29,867 nt of DNA from JAVJSU01 sp040219275 (GTDB taxonomy: Bacteria > Chloroflexota > Anaerolineae > Aggregatilineales > Phototrophicaceae): contig JAVJSU010000083.1 in the NCBI GenBank assembly GCA_040219275.1, positions 1 through 29,867 of the forward strand, written 5' to 3'. Shown here one piece after another: positions 19,801-26,400 of this stretch. A model generated the notes under the pieces. That model saw nothing but the letters and a program-made list of their open reading frames with translations, ran no database searches and was not told the DNA's origin. The position numbers and the translations under genes are program-made. The first letter of the stretch is position 1. Each line of letters begins with the position of its first letter.

Positions 19801-22667
19801 CCATCATAGCAAGGACCGTTATTAATGGTCTGCAATGCCTCAGAGATTCCGGTTACGTCGTTTGCGCTGATTTCAAATACCGGCGGTGTGCTTGTGCAAA
19901 CTTCGAAGTCCGCAGTTGCTATATCGTCCTCATAATAAACCACGCCATTATCCGGGGTGGAGTCAATATCAACTTGATCGACGGAGACAACTTCAGCGAT
20001 GTTCGTAATACTCTGACCCAATGTTTCATTATTTACGCTGACGACCAGATCCAATCCGACAGAATCGCCAGCAGACAATTCACTCACCGTCCAGATGCCT
20101 GTCACTTCATCAAAACTACCCCCACCAACGTGTGAGACATAAGTTACTGCATTGGGAAGATCATCGCGCACCTGTATGTTGGTAGCATTGTCTATTCCAT
20201 TATTAGTAAGTGTGAGTGTATAAGTCGCCTGATCACCTTCATATAATGATAGGAAATTGACCGTTTTCGTAAGTTCAAGATCAATAATGTGGATCACCTC
20301 AATGGAAAAAGTGACATTATTGTTTAAGGTAGAAGAATCCCATTGATCCGCGCTAACATTTGCGTCACCTTCGCCGATCTCAGGGGTCGTGTTTTCGGCG
20401 ATTATCAGATTCAATGTCAAAGTTGCTTGCGCGTTGTTTGCCAACGACTCGATTGTCCAGACACCATTCTCATACGTACCTCGTGATATTGTCGAATGAG
20501 CAACTTCAACAAAATCCGGTAGGTTGACGGGCACGCTTAAATGACTCGCGGTATTAGGTCCCGCATTCCTTAAAGTAAAAGTCATGTTAAACGGCATCGT
20601 GCGATATGCCAGGATGTCGCTATTGTTGATTGAAAGGCTCACATTGGCTGAATGTACCACGATATTTACACTCGCCGTATCATTGAGTGGCAAGGTATCC
20701 AACTGATCGACAGATTGAATCAAGGCTGTTGCAGAATGTGTTCCAGCAGGATTTTCCTCCTCAACAAGCATGGTAACTGTCAATGAAACACGTCCATTGA
20801 CGGGTACTGTTGGCACTGTCCAGAGTCCGTTTACATAATTGCCGTCTGTAGACTGAACCGCCACGACATCGGGAAAACTTAGCGCCACTACCGTGTTGGT
20901 AAGCGGGTACTGTCCATTGTTGATGACTGTGGCAATATAATTAAATGTGTCACCCGCGTTGGGTTGATCCGTGGACGTTTGCAGGGTGATTTCAGCATCG
21001 GATGGTTCAACGCGAATTGATAGCACATCCATATCATTAAAGGTTGGCAGTTGTGTCTGCTGAACAGAATTTAGTATTGCAGATGGTCTAAGCACCTGAC
21101 CCACAGCATTAACATCAACAGTTGCGATAATTTCAACAGTTGCGGATTGCCCGTCGCTGATAGCATCAATCGTCCATATACCATCTACAAAATTGCCATC
21201 TCCAGAACTGGATTGGACGGTAAGACCGGAGGGAATCGCAATATCCACGACAATAGTTGAAGCATCCACATAACCTGTATTGAGCACTGTTGCCACCAAT
21301 GTAATGGCTTCGCCACGCGCGGCACGCACATGACTACTCGCAAGGCTGACAGCGAGATCAACACTATCTGCGGGAAGTCGTTCTGCCGCGCCAATATCAC
21401 ACGAAGCACTCTCATCACCATTTCCATCAAGCGGACGCGTAAGACCACGTTGATCCACCGTTTCACAGGTCAAATCGTTCCCGGCATCTAAGGCAGGACT
21501 ACCCTCTTGCGGGATATGTACTGCAAGAGTCCCGTGTGTATCATCCAAAACAGACAGAATGGGATCAACATTGGTTATGTTTCCAGTTATATCCCCGCTA
21601 ATGGCGACGTTCGTTACAACTCCTATAATATTATAACCAGCAGAGATCAACGCACCGTTATAATCATCCGCTACACCAAGATATCCAACATTACCTGCGA
21701 TAATGCTATTTGAGAAAATACCGCCCTGCCCAACAAATCCACCGACAGTCAACACTTCTGCTCCACCACCATCAAAAACAGTCGCTTCATTGCCGGTAAT
21801 GGTTACATTGTTGAATACCGGGATTGTCCCCTCATTTTTGAACGAGATACCGCCGCCACGAGTCGCACGGTTGTTACTTATCGTCGTATTCGTGATTGAT
21901 GCGGTATATTCGATGCCAATCTGTGAATTCGCTGTATATGACGTTAATGAAATTCCACCGCCGACATAGGCTTCATTATTGCTGATGAGGCTGTTTGAAA
22001 TCACAAAATCAGCATCACTACCTTCTCTTCTAATGCCACCACCCACCCAACCTAATCGAACAACACTGTTATTTTGGATCGTAGTGTTATCCATATAAAA
22101 CGCCGTGCCATCGATATAAATGCCACTTACCATGTTGTTAGAAATCAGGCTGTTAGTCACTGTAAGCGATGTCCCGCGGGAATAAAGCCCTGAATAACTT
22201 GAGAGTTTTAACCAGACATGATCTACCACGAGGATGCTCTGACGGTCACCATAAATACCGTAAGGATTGGCATTTTGTATAGTAAGTTGGCTCACGTTAA
22301 GGGTTATATTTGATTGTGCATACAAGCCTCTAAATTGGCTTGAGTCAATAACTGTGGCTTGCATTCCCCCGCCGATAATCGTTAAGGGCTTGGAAATTTC
22401 CGGTAGTTGGCTTGTCAACACATAGGTTGCCTCACCAAGATGAATAGTATCCATGTCATTATCGGAGTTGGATTCCATCAGTGCCGCCCGAAAGCTACAA
22501 AGACCGCTGGCATCTGCACAGATACCGTTTCCCGGAGTGCTATCAACAGTATCTTGTGTTGTATTGACAAAAAATACTTCGTCAGCCTCTACAGGTAATT
22601 GAACGAGCAAAATCATCGCAATGAATGCAACGATACTCGAAAGTTTTAAGAAACGTTTTGTGTCCAT
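6909..22667 (-). CDS. Giant secreted mosaic protein: beta-helix, DUF11, Fn3 and lectin-like domains (5252 aa)
   Basis: One uninterrupted frame of 5252 codons. ATG at 22667 has AGGA (22673-22676) 5 nt upstream; residues 1-28 are a signal peptide with the core IVAFIAMILLVQLPV. Approximate order: CSLREA-like motif (CSFRA at 57) and beta-helix to ~430, closed by DQRG...CDIGA; four DUF11-like domains (435-910); beta-helix 2 (920-1270); one DUF11; beta-helix 3 (1395-1840); six DUF11-like (1848-2570); CSLRDA at 2596 with beta-helix 4 to ~2920; an SbsA-type Ig-like domain (2933-3080); CSLREA at 3104 with a fifth beta-helix bearing IGTDVTGT/IGG..RN repeats (to ~3600); a beta domain; three Fn3 (3729-4010); one DUF11/CARDB-like; nine Fn3-like repeats (4132-5075); a lectin-like beta-sandwich (5079-5200); acidic P/T/E tail. 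It probably acts as an adhesin or extracellular matrix protein. I see no LPXTG, catalytic domain or autotransporter barrel. Confidence 0.92.
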   Translation of the reverse strand: MDTKRFLKLSSIVAFIAMILLVQLPVEADEVFFVNTTQDTVDSTPGNGICADASGLCSFRAALMESNSDNDMDTIHLGEATYVLTSQLPEISKPLTIIGGGMQATVIDSSQFRGLYAQSNITLNVSQLTIQNANPYGIYGDRQSILVVDHVWLKLSSYSGLYSRGTSLTVTNSLISNNMVSGIYIDGTAFYMDNTTIQNNSVVRLGWVGGGIRREGSDADFVISNSLISNNEAYVGGGISLTSYTANSQIGIEYTASITNTTISNNRATRGGGISFKNEGTIPVFNNVTITGNEATVFDGGGAEVLTVGGFVGQGGIFSNSIIAGNVGYLGVADDYNGALISAGYNIIGVVTNVAISGDITGNITNVDPILSVLDDTHGTLAVHIPQEGSPALDAGNDLTCETVDQRGLTRPLDGNGDESASCDIGAAERLPADSVDLAVSLASSHVRAARGEAITLVATVLNTGYVDASTIVVDIAIPSGLTVQSSSGDGNFVDGIWTIDAISDGQSATVEIIATVDVNAVGQVLRPSAILNSVQQTQLPTFNDMDVLSIRVEPSDAEITLQTSTDQPNAGDTFNYIATVINNGQYPLTNTVVALSFPDVVAVQSTDGNYVNGLWTVPTVPVNGRVSLTVTMLVEEENPAGTHSATALIQSVDQLDTLPLNDTASVNIVVHSANVSLSINNSDILAYRTMPFNMTFTLRNAGPNTASHLSVPVNLPDFVEVAHSTISRGTYENGVWTIESLANNAQATLTLNLIIAENTTPEIGEGDANVSADQWDSSTLNNNVTFSIEVIHIIDLELTKTVNFLSLYEGDQATYTLTLTNNGIDNATNIQVRDDLPNAVTYVSHVGGGSFDEVTGIWTVSELSAGDSVGLDLVVSVNNETLGQSITNIAEVVSVDQVDIDSTPDNGVVYYEDDIATADFEVCTSTPPVFEISANDVTGISEALQTINNGPCYDGSAVINLTPGGYNISSPYVGASSLGATAFPYIERDVIINGNGATFLRTNPSASYRYFVVQDSGSLTLNDVTIYFAKLSSGSSNYVRGGIVFNSGSVALNRVYVYSASTKGEGGIVYSVGENVEINQSTFEDISGARGAIIYRSTGDATFTNNTIYNVNLSSNGSLFENSTLGSVEDSFTISHNLITDVRGPNGTVLFFARQPIQLRANLVANNNNTTVSLCDGSTNAVSTGYNRFDRASNATCPEINSATDLFSADLVFAPLTYTGGTVVTGNLIPTSTWVDVIPAEECTQITEDQRGFSRPFDSDGDTIAACDIGPLEMRSGNFSISKTVDNATPMADEPYTFTIEVTNTSGMHLPTAFIYDPMNEQMAYVSSSATRGFYLADTGFWGIESFAPDETAVLTLTVVSSATVAPLEMINTAYVVTPFIASEPSASATVNVSCSTFSNWNIPDGDTDALIYAIEMAQNENCNPGANTITLAENGIYEVSTLYDGVNAFPTISSNIVIEGNGSIITRKNSFMRFFNVSDSLTLRDITLEDGYVASFITDNLGGAIYNTGTLLIENSTFDNNRARRGGAIYNNEGTLTIRNSAFLANWAQGNSPVAGAILNLGGTVLIESTDFIENKAHVSNSVVGSGGAIYNGPGLETSGTMTIRDSYFEGNDNIYRGEGGAIANVGSSSLPINTSNWVLVERSQFIENTSISGGGAINNKFGRVVVTESTFLDNNGDGGIYSSGELEVSNSTFSGTTGSNTGIQVAANSTATLEFNTIYSLGQGLYGDGEVIAYANIVDLRTLYTCGNLSITSLGHNIFSNDSCGFDHPNDLNNTDTLVAPLNNYGGNTLTHALLPNSPALDFVTDCHNLSIDQRGYLRPVDGDLVSGSLCDAGAFESQFVPSLGDLVIDLNTEIHIADLGDIVPFNLTLTNNGPDPIAGIAITVESHEGLTYFNHGGDGSFADGIWSIDAIAPNETKTLNFELEVMQLAVSATPHVFAEITGLSDIDPDVSNNVDHVHFYVRGANLFYGTTSISSSTSYATGEVEVYLQLHNGGPDSSSNVSVAIPLPEGLSVISYEGDGTFEDGSWSVGTLDLNEQSEIILVIEIDAGIAEQQLIISAIASSDTGDPVANNVREFTLDIVPASDIAVAITPMTQAVSENEIVNFTVNVTNNGPDVALLTTVALVYPQGLTLIAEDSDGALVGGQWTIAELEVGASAALNMTMQVDAGTDADVSVFEAIANAPLYDFDSSNNRAEFTAFVNPADLAIGINVSQLTPASGDSFTTMITVENATSLDVNNVFVSIALPSQVIYQSASGDGTYNNAVWHIDTIAAGDTATLQLNLLVANNRGGQPFTLSSEIISADRGDNNPDNDYAEESLQVAGADLSITLVPSQDLYQSGDTATFEMTITNNGPFASDAVQAFMGNPIGLPVGLQYVSHQGPGTFTINEEWYWNIDQIEPFTSVTLTINAEIGESMIGQTHHIYSRILQSSEPDSIPENDEALMLVVVDGAKFNLNITRSSGTPQPGERIYLTIIAGNYSDNLVDYAEIQLIVPEGLTYDGHSSSPYTAYDPETGIIALNDFINTLTQRIYFWVDEGTEGQHLEITANVINASVQYIANEASTILSVADAPSEPLIVNTTEDDFDGLCGVIHCSLRDAVYEANQMANGTVTLPAGHYTFTQAQQINITNAVTIEGEDAATTIIDGNNLARIFSVAYGAEFNLSDVTLQNGQVIASASPNTGSALYAASYAEVHLDHVIVQNNVSASEKAAIYTSSLATLDVYDSLVQNHPQRAIETNGTLRISRTTFTNNGTALYTRASYTGVQAGISNSTFSNNTLAIYYESAANSDLFLSYLTLLNNDNAISTNTQIRMRGVVSYGNTNGDIPVTAFSDGYNFIGVLPTNFQNRGDWTTSIIGVDPLLGELQANGGFGPTHEPLPNSPVINVIPYDYEGTSLCGFGGGDQQGSPRPVGPKCDIGAVEYRPGLEVIEPGVLYVSTVEATSDGVLTEGEGVIIDVTQIIVRFTEPMFNPAGDTESADVTNPANYQLIEAGADNIFNSDVCGSLTGDDTASLLNSITYDGDTNQALLSLNGGSPLPIGYYRLGICTSLEDVYGNPLNGDGNINTADVPFVLSFLVDEIQSGPVLTVTFTDDGNDGICGLLHCSLREALNTANTQAGENTIQFNLLGDAPFTIQPRSPLPQITDPVILDGWSQAGFAGVPIIELNGSLAGNNTNGLHITGGGTTIRGFVINRFKRNGIYIRTGGGNTLVGNYIGTNVNGTEALPNGDKGIDLDSPDNVIGGVTPQERNLISGNFSIGMTIVGDNNVIQGNFVGTDVTGTVAVTHVNAVGVVPRGAIVIGANVLIGGTTDVTPDGACTGACNLFSGNRGHGLNVTLTNSIIAGNMVGLDVTGTQVLRNGSVSGANSGIYLGNNDGLLIGGNTPEARNVISGNFTYNISGLNGGGNNVTIQGNYVGTDTTGMISLDNILTGIYLRTTNSLIGGSEPSERNIIVSGIHLNNGTNTVQGNFIGTDVTGLNTLRANMGISSNAQNNIIGGVDAGNVTTGGISLGSASIVQGNYVGVNMNGEALGNPSHGIYISGSDNLIGGMNPGEGNIVSYSAQDGVIVSSTNYSNNNIVGNVIINNGGLGINLQFNTYCTSCVLYDPSDEFGVTRNDPMDADTGGNGVQNYPILTSATLNNGTTTIAGSLNSAANSTYRVDLYANTVCDASGFGEGELYLGSVNVTTDTNGNGSFTGIAANLQQGQYVTVTATGTGLYSGTSEFSRCMLVVDDDSPTAPSELTISSTSVTQIELIWVDNAADESAYHIERSASGSNTWQQIAEVNANSTSYIDNAPLCETSTYRVRAFRETDGRFSLYSSAITAMVPNLCAPVALIADPDEVSIRLDWANKSELATNIEIEFSESGVDDWTLLETLDASSNNFTHANLTCESQFSYRLRAINQAQNLYSDYSPPVTARISNLCQPTNLTVEESGTTLVRLTWDDNSQVETDYVLERSVDNATWTLVAALPVDSTSYTDDSAQCSQSYGYRLLARSKNPIRNSDYDYVSVETDVCPSADLQLTLITSHPEIVVGNEVTFVATIHNAGLAEPEEVTFNFQGLNTTNITMPQNCEISNPTVICSLGAMESNLTSALIVTMITQSVGNVVITGTVSSEISDPNLNNNSVIVETVVLPSQLTQLSPIGTVTDGYGNLTYQWRETNATQYELYVARVDGTQIINPTVSRTDICNGTICSIDLTTLAEANRLTNGAHQWYVREAGGVWVGPMNFTLNAPPPGLVTLGATTGLDNLKPTFNWTLSGNAINTSYFNLYLQTSAGTPMFDQWFTRAEACGAVNGANCSLMSPVELANGMQYQLYIRSYGSGGYSTGGTGGYAGSGAFTINATYPSPISPNGTVNLPLGNPLYTWTDIAGAEYYYLYVANSSGSQIINEVVSDTGYCNGTQCQLDATTLRESYRLPNDAYTFYVRGWKDNQATPWSGGMSFTVNSTLPGAVTKTFPLEGENTDYDMQFQWNEVANVSGYNLYLVDPNGVASGVLRGEVTCSTGTCGWNTTLASVPGTWTWYVQAFNSAGAGAWSTPTTFTAPTAIPDVIAKVAPTANQALTDGTVEFSWTPDGDATQYQLYMTGPSGWVSDVTYVVGSTVTCATNCSVEVVLPYVGDYLWYLRGYSAAGWGKWSAGEAADGYGAQAFSVTDTLPSVVAKIAPTNAQNLDDLTVTFSWTPDAEATYYQSYVLGPNGFVSDRVLMVGVDVTCASTCESTLTLPVNGAYQWYLRGYSAAGWGPWSAGEAADNYGVVNFTVGQPLPGVTAKTGPTASEVVPVADMVFDWTHDANATKYEVSIVGPNGYSSYAPYVVGSGVTCASSCALNIVLPANGAYTWYVRGGNAAGWGPWSAGEAADGYGAVTFTVNQPLPGVIAKISPVASAVVTTLSGTFTWTPDANATKYEVYVAGPNGFVSNAPYVVGSGVTCASECVLDFTFPANGAYMWYVRGGNAAGWGPWSAGEALDGYGGVAFSVAQPLPGAATLLTPANDAVIYQTNRPTFTWNTVATATYYRLYVVNGMGLPAYDQWHTATSVCSSTCSFQLPNPLAFGGYTWQIQTYNITGVGALSSSRSFLSLSFNLQPLMVQVENGAITRTGAWTQQASEGAVGQSYLQSSTNGTDTLTMTFTGTQVDVVYISGVEYGTFVVEIDGEPMRGVNANATQTAFGQIASFTDLTDGEHTLRIIPLGGSPVAIDALIVNGQVLTTQPVETETPIVIPAQPTDDTPIITPQPEVTDEFVIVPVQPEIAPNIEVTDEP
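7760..9050 (-). repeat. Tandem ~325-bp Fn3-like repeats inside the giant gene
   Basis: Four consecutive coding repeats of ~325 bp recur with strongly conserved DNA, most clearly the segment coding GWGPWSAGEAADGYG (near 7785-7830, 8110-8155, 8435-8475 and 8760-8805). Each ends in a WY-x-RG strand and begins with a P-x-V-x-A-K-x-x-P strand; paired cysteines in VTCAS-x-C probably form a disulfide in each repeat. The remaining five Fn3-like repeats (9050-10270 and 7430-7760) are more diverged. Confidence 0.75.
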
Positions 22668-23461
22668 TTAAATCCTACAATGAATCTTAGACATCATTAT
22701 TAATCAATAATCTTTAGGAGTATATCATCCACTGCCTATTTTGATTCATAAGATTCATGAATTTTTCGTAATGAAACAATGAGTTTTAACCCGTCAGACT
22801 AAGGTATTGTGCAATGAACCATGGGGATAATTGGCATTAAACTTTGCCACCAACTTTCGTGCCGAAAATCAGGACGACTTGATCGTTTATGACACTCAAT
22901 CGCCATGATTATCATCTTGTTTCTATCCCGACATTAATTAAGTGGTAAGACATCGTATACATCTGCAAACAAGCAAATTACGCCTAACAAAATGAAATCT
23001 CGATTGACAAACTAACCGCTCACACCTACTTGATGCTTAATCGAGACGGATCACATTCTACCGCGTGGCAGTTATTGATCCATTTCATGCCTGTTGCGAT
23101 TATTTACGAAAATTTAGTCGCTGTGATGGCGACCTGAAATCACGCCACTATTTTTATGTTGGCAAGCGCCATGGTGTGATGATTTTCGAGCCATACTAAT
23201 CCTGTTACCAATGCCCCTGAAACGTATCTCAACGCATAATCTGGCGAGAGTCAGATAAGCGGTTCGAGCAGGTGCGGATAACTTATGGCGGTGTCGCGAG
23301 GATTGAAGGCTAAACGTGCGGACAAAAAATTTATGGACTATAGGGGTTCAACAAGTTTTTGTGTCCGAAAAATTTTGACGACTTACAGCGTTCCTAATAT
23401 ACAATATTTTGCATCATCACACGACTACGCCCATAGCGAAATCTTCAGCGACTACCATAGA
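22668..23461. other. 794-bp gap without an intact gene
   Basis: This gap separates the giant gene from the redox operon. It must contain the giant gene's promoter. The perfect 9-bp inverted repeat TGAATCTTA/TAAGATTCA (22681-22689 and 22749-22757) brackets that zone and is a possible operator. Around 23041-23313 there is a broken reading frame described separately. An A/T-rich imperfect hairpin lies at 23319-23328 with 23356-23367 (CGGACAAAAA against TTTTTGTGTCCG). A short imperfect direct repeat (CGACTAC..CCATAG) at 23422-23460 abuts the stop codon of the fusion gene. I see no convincing terminator for the operon. Confidence 0.5.
23041..23313 (+). pseudogene. Possible decayed ORF remnant
   Basis: In one frame of the plus strand the translation reads protein-like over ~90 codons with only two internal stops (at 23197 and 23221): segments such as VAVIDPFHACCDYLRKFSRC, RHYFYVGKRHGVMIFEPY, then WRESDKRFEQVRITYGGVAR. 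No start codon with a ribosome site is visible and I recognise no family. It may be the end of a dead gene or a chance open stretch. Confidence 0.2.
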
Positions 23462-26400
23462 TTATAAGTCCAGAGTGCGGGAAAGACGGATGTAAAACTG
23501 CTCTAAAATGGTAGGCATTCTGTACATAATCTTTAGCAATTTGTCGCCACTCCGCGTGATTGTATGCTGTTCATAGGTTTCAAAAACCATCACACCGTCA
23601 CGAATCGCCATTTTCAATTCGTCAATCAAACGGCAATCCTCCTGCGCTAAGGAATCACAAAACGCGCCATATTGCGCCTCTAAAACCTGCGCGGAAGCTG
23701 TCAGCCGTTCGTCATCCTGTTTGATATGTTCCCGCAACTTTTGCGCCAGATGGATAACCGCCTGAGAAGCCGGTTCTGCCTGAATCTCATCGAGTCGATT
23801 TCGCATCCAACCTGCATCCAGGTTTTCATATTTCAGCAAACCAATCGTCATTGCCCACAAGGTTTCTATCGGCTTACCTAAAACATGGTCAAGATAGCTG
23901 GTCACAAGGCGCTCATGTGCCAATCCTAGCTGTTGAACTTTGGTCGCGGACAGTACGACATAATCAGCCGTTTCAATATCGGTGAACGGTTCGTAACGGA
24001 TACGAAAATCGTTGAGTACCGCGTTTTCAATCTCAACAATCATATATAGGACATCCACCCACGCATAAAACGCATCGCGCAGGGTGATGAACTGTAAGCC
24101 CTTATCAGACAACGCGATGCCCCACGCCTGACCAAACTCAAGGGTTTTGAGCACACCTAACTCATACATGCCCAGCATAGCATCCACTTCTGGATTGATA
24201 TGATGCTCGACTTTTTGATAGGCGATTGTTCCGTCCATCCCGGCATAGGATTGGATGATTTTCGCGCCGCCGGGGTGAATATGGTTGAATTCATTCATGT
24301 CATAAACACGACCACTGACGATGATCCAATAACCATGTTCATCGTCGTTGTGCAATACGACATCGGAGATGTTGAATGGCTGTTTCACTTCGTCAAAATG
24401 CGGTCCAGTATATGAGGTGAAAATTTCCAGCATAAAACGATCTTCGCCGACCATGCGATAAAACATAGTGTTCTGCACATCTTCGTTTTCCGCATATCGG
24501 GCAATAATCTGTTTGATGGTGTTCATAATGGTGTTTGCAAAGGCTGTTCGCCCGCATAGATAGAAATATGCGCCATGTCCACCATCTTTAGGACTGCGAA
24601 GCAAATCCCAGAGTAAGCGGGCATTGGTTTCTTCAAGCATTTTATCGTTCAAGTGCGCCCGCTGTCCGGTAACAAACTCAAAACGGGCGCTCGTCGGGTC
24701 AAACACCGCGTCCACATCATCACGGGAGAAGGCGGTTTGGATATGAAGTCTGCCTTGCGCCACAAGCGGTTCAAGCTCGGTCTGATAATAAAAATCTTCG
24801 CGTTGGCGTGTGCCGAAGAATAACCACATCATTCCGGCTTCAGGGTGGTTCCGCCGTGCATCAATGAGGCTACGCATGGGAGCGATGCCCGTTCCCCCTG
24901 CGAACATCACAATCGGGCGGGCGATGTCATGCGGGAGGCTAAAACGTGGCGGATGGACGATTTTGATCGCAATACGTTCATCATCGGTTAAAGCATCTTC
25001 GTGGAGGCGTGCCCGTTGTAGCCGTGCAAGAAATCCCGAACCTGTACCGTGTCGCTGTGCTTCCTGTGATACATCGCTTTCCGTCGTTTTATATTGAAGC
25101 CCGCCGATGGTGAGATGCAATTCATCTGCCTGATCTTCCATAACAGAAGAAATCGAATATAAGCGCCAGCGTTCCGGCGTAATCAGGCGGCAGATGTGTT
25201 CATAATCACCGGGGAGTGCCTTCCACAGACGGCGCGTGTTATAGCCCGCCTCTGCGAGCATCTCAAGCAAATCCCACAGCTCCCACTGATCTTCTGCCCA
25301 CGAATCGAGGATTTTCCGCAGAGTTGCGTTATTGGTGAGTCCGTAAAGATTGAGCGCGACAGGGCGATCTATCGGGCGTATGCGTCCAAATTCAAGCAGA
25401 GTCCGTAGCGGTAAGTCAGTCACATCCTGATAGCCGTAGCGCAGGTTGACATGCCGCCGCCACGCTCCATTGAGATGAATGATCTCGTCACCCTGTGCGC
25501 GGAGTGCTTTCAAAGTCTTTTCGATAAGTTCAGGGCTGTTTTCCGGCAGAATACCACAGCGATCCCCTGCCTGATAGCGGATACCCGTGTTGGCGATGTC
25601 GAAAACAATACGGCTTACTTCATGGTCACGCAAACTATCGACGCGTTTCACAGTCACCATATGGGTGGTTTCAGGATAACTGCCATAGCGCTCTAAGCGG
25701 GCTTCATCAAGTTCAGTCGCCATTCGATCCCAGATGCGTGCGGTATATGAGCCGCCTACACCACCCAGCGTTTTCACCCGTCCGGCTTTAAACGACAGGT
25801 CAAGAAAACCATAGGCTTTGAGGCGATGCCGGCTTAACATGCCATTATCCCCCGCATACGCGCCGAGTGTCTCGTCATAAATCCCCTTAAGCGTCGCGTC
25901 GTCCTTTTGCATGACATAGTCAGTCACGGAAACACTGTCAATCGCGCTTAGCCATTCGCGCCAGTGCTTAGGAAACCATGCCCGTGTACGATCTGTCTCA
26001 TGCCCTACGGTAGTGGTGTAGCGTTTGCGTCCAAAAAAGATGTCGAGTGTGGTAAATGAGGGAATGGCTGTCCCGCTCGGACCCGGCACGCTGTTATCTG
26101 GCTGAAAAGGCGAGGCGAAAAGCGCCGCTGTCTTACCCCATACAACAGGGTTAATGTAGAGATCGTTATACGGGTTCGGGTTAACCTTCATCAATGTGGT
26201 AAAGGTCTGGAATTTGAGCGTATCACTGATGAAAACCAGAGCCTGTTTTAAAGTTTCAGGATCATCATGTAAAACGGCTTCCTGCGCGGTAAGAATCGCA
26301 TCCATCAACGGCGAAAACTGGTATAGAAGCTCCACCGGGGTCATCTGAAAGCGACGCTCATCCTCATTTCCGATCATGGGAATTGCCAGCTTAAGATTTT

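Noticed and set aside
22895..22950. HDYHLV reminiscent of the IS200/IS605 TnpA N-terminus.
   Set aside because: Only a few residues match, a stop follows within ten codons, and no further TnpA motif or end hairpin could be traced.
25540..25580. Cysteine in AGDRCGILPENS (Cys446) as a possible P450 heme-thiolate, making the fusion a P450-reductase protein.
   Set aside because: The segment matches the GD-x-x-x-x-x-P-x-N motif of the reductase FAD/connecting domain and lacks the F-x-x-G-x-R-x-C-x-G pattern. The N-terminal domain fits IDO better.
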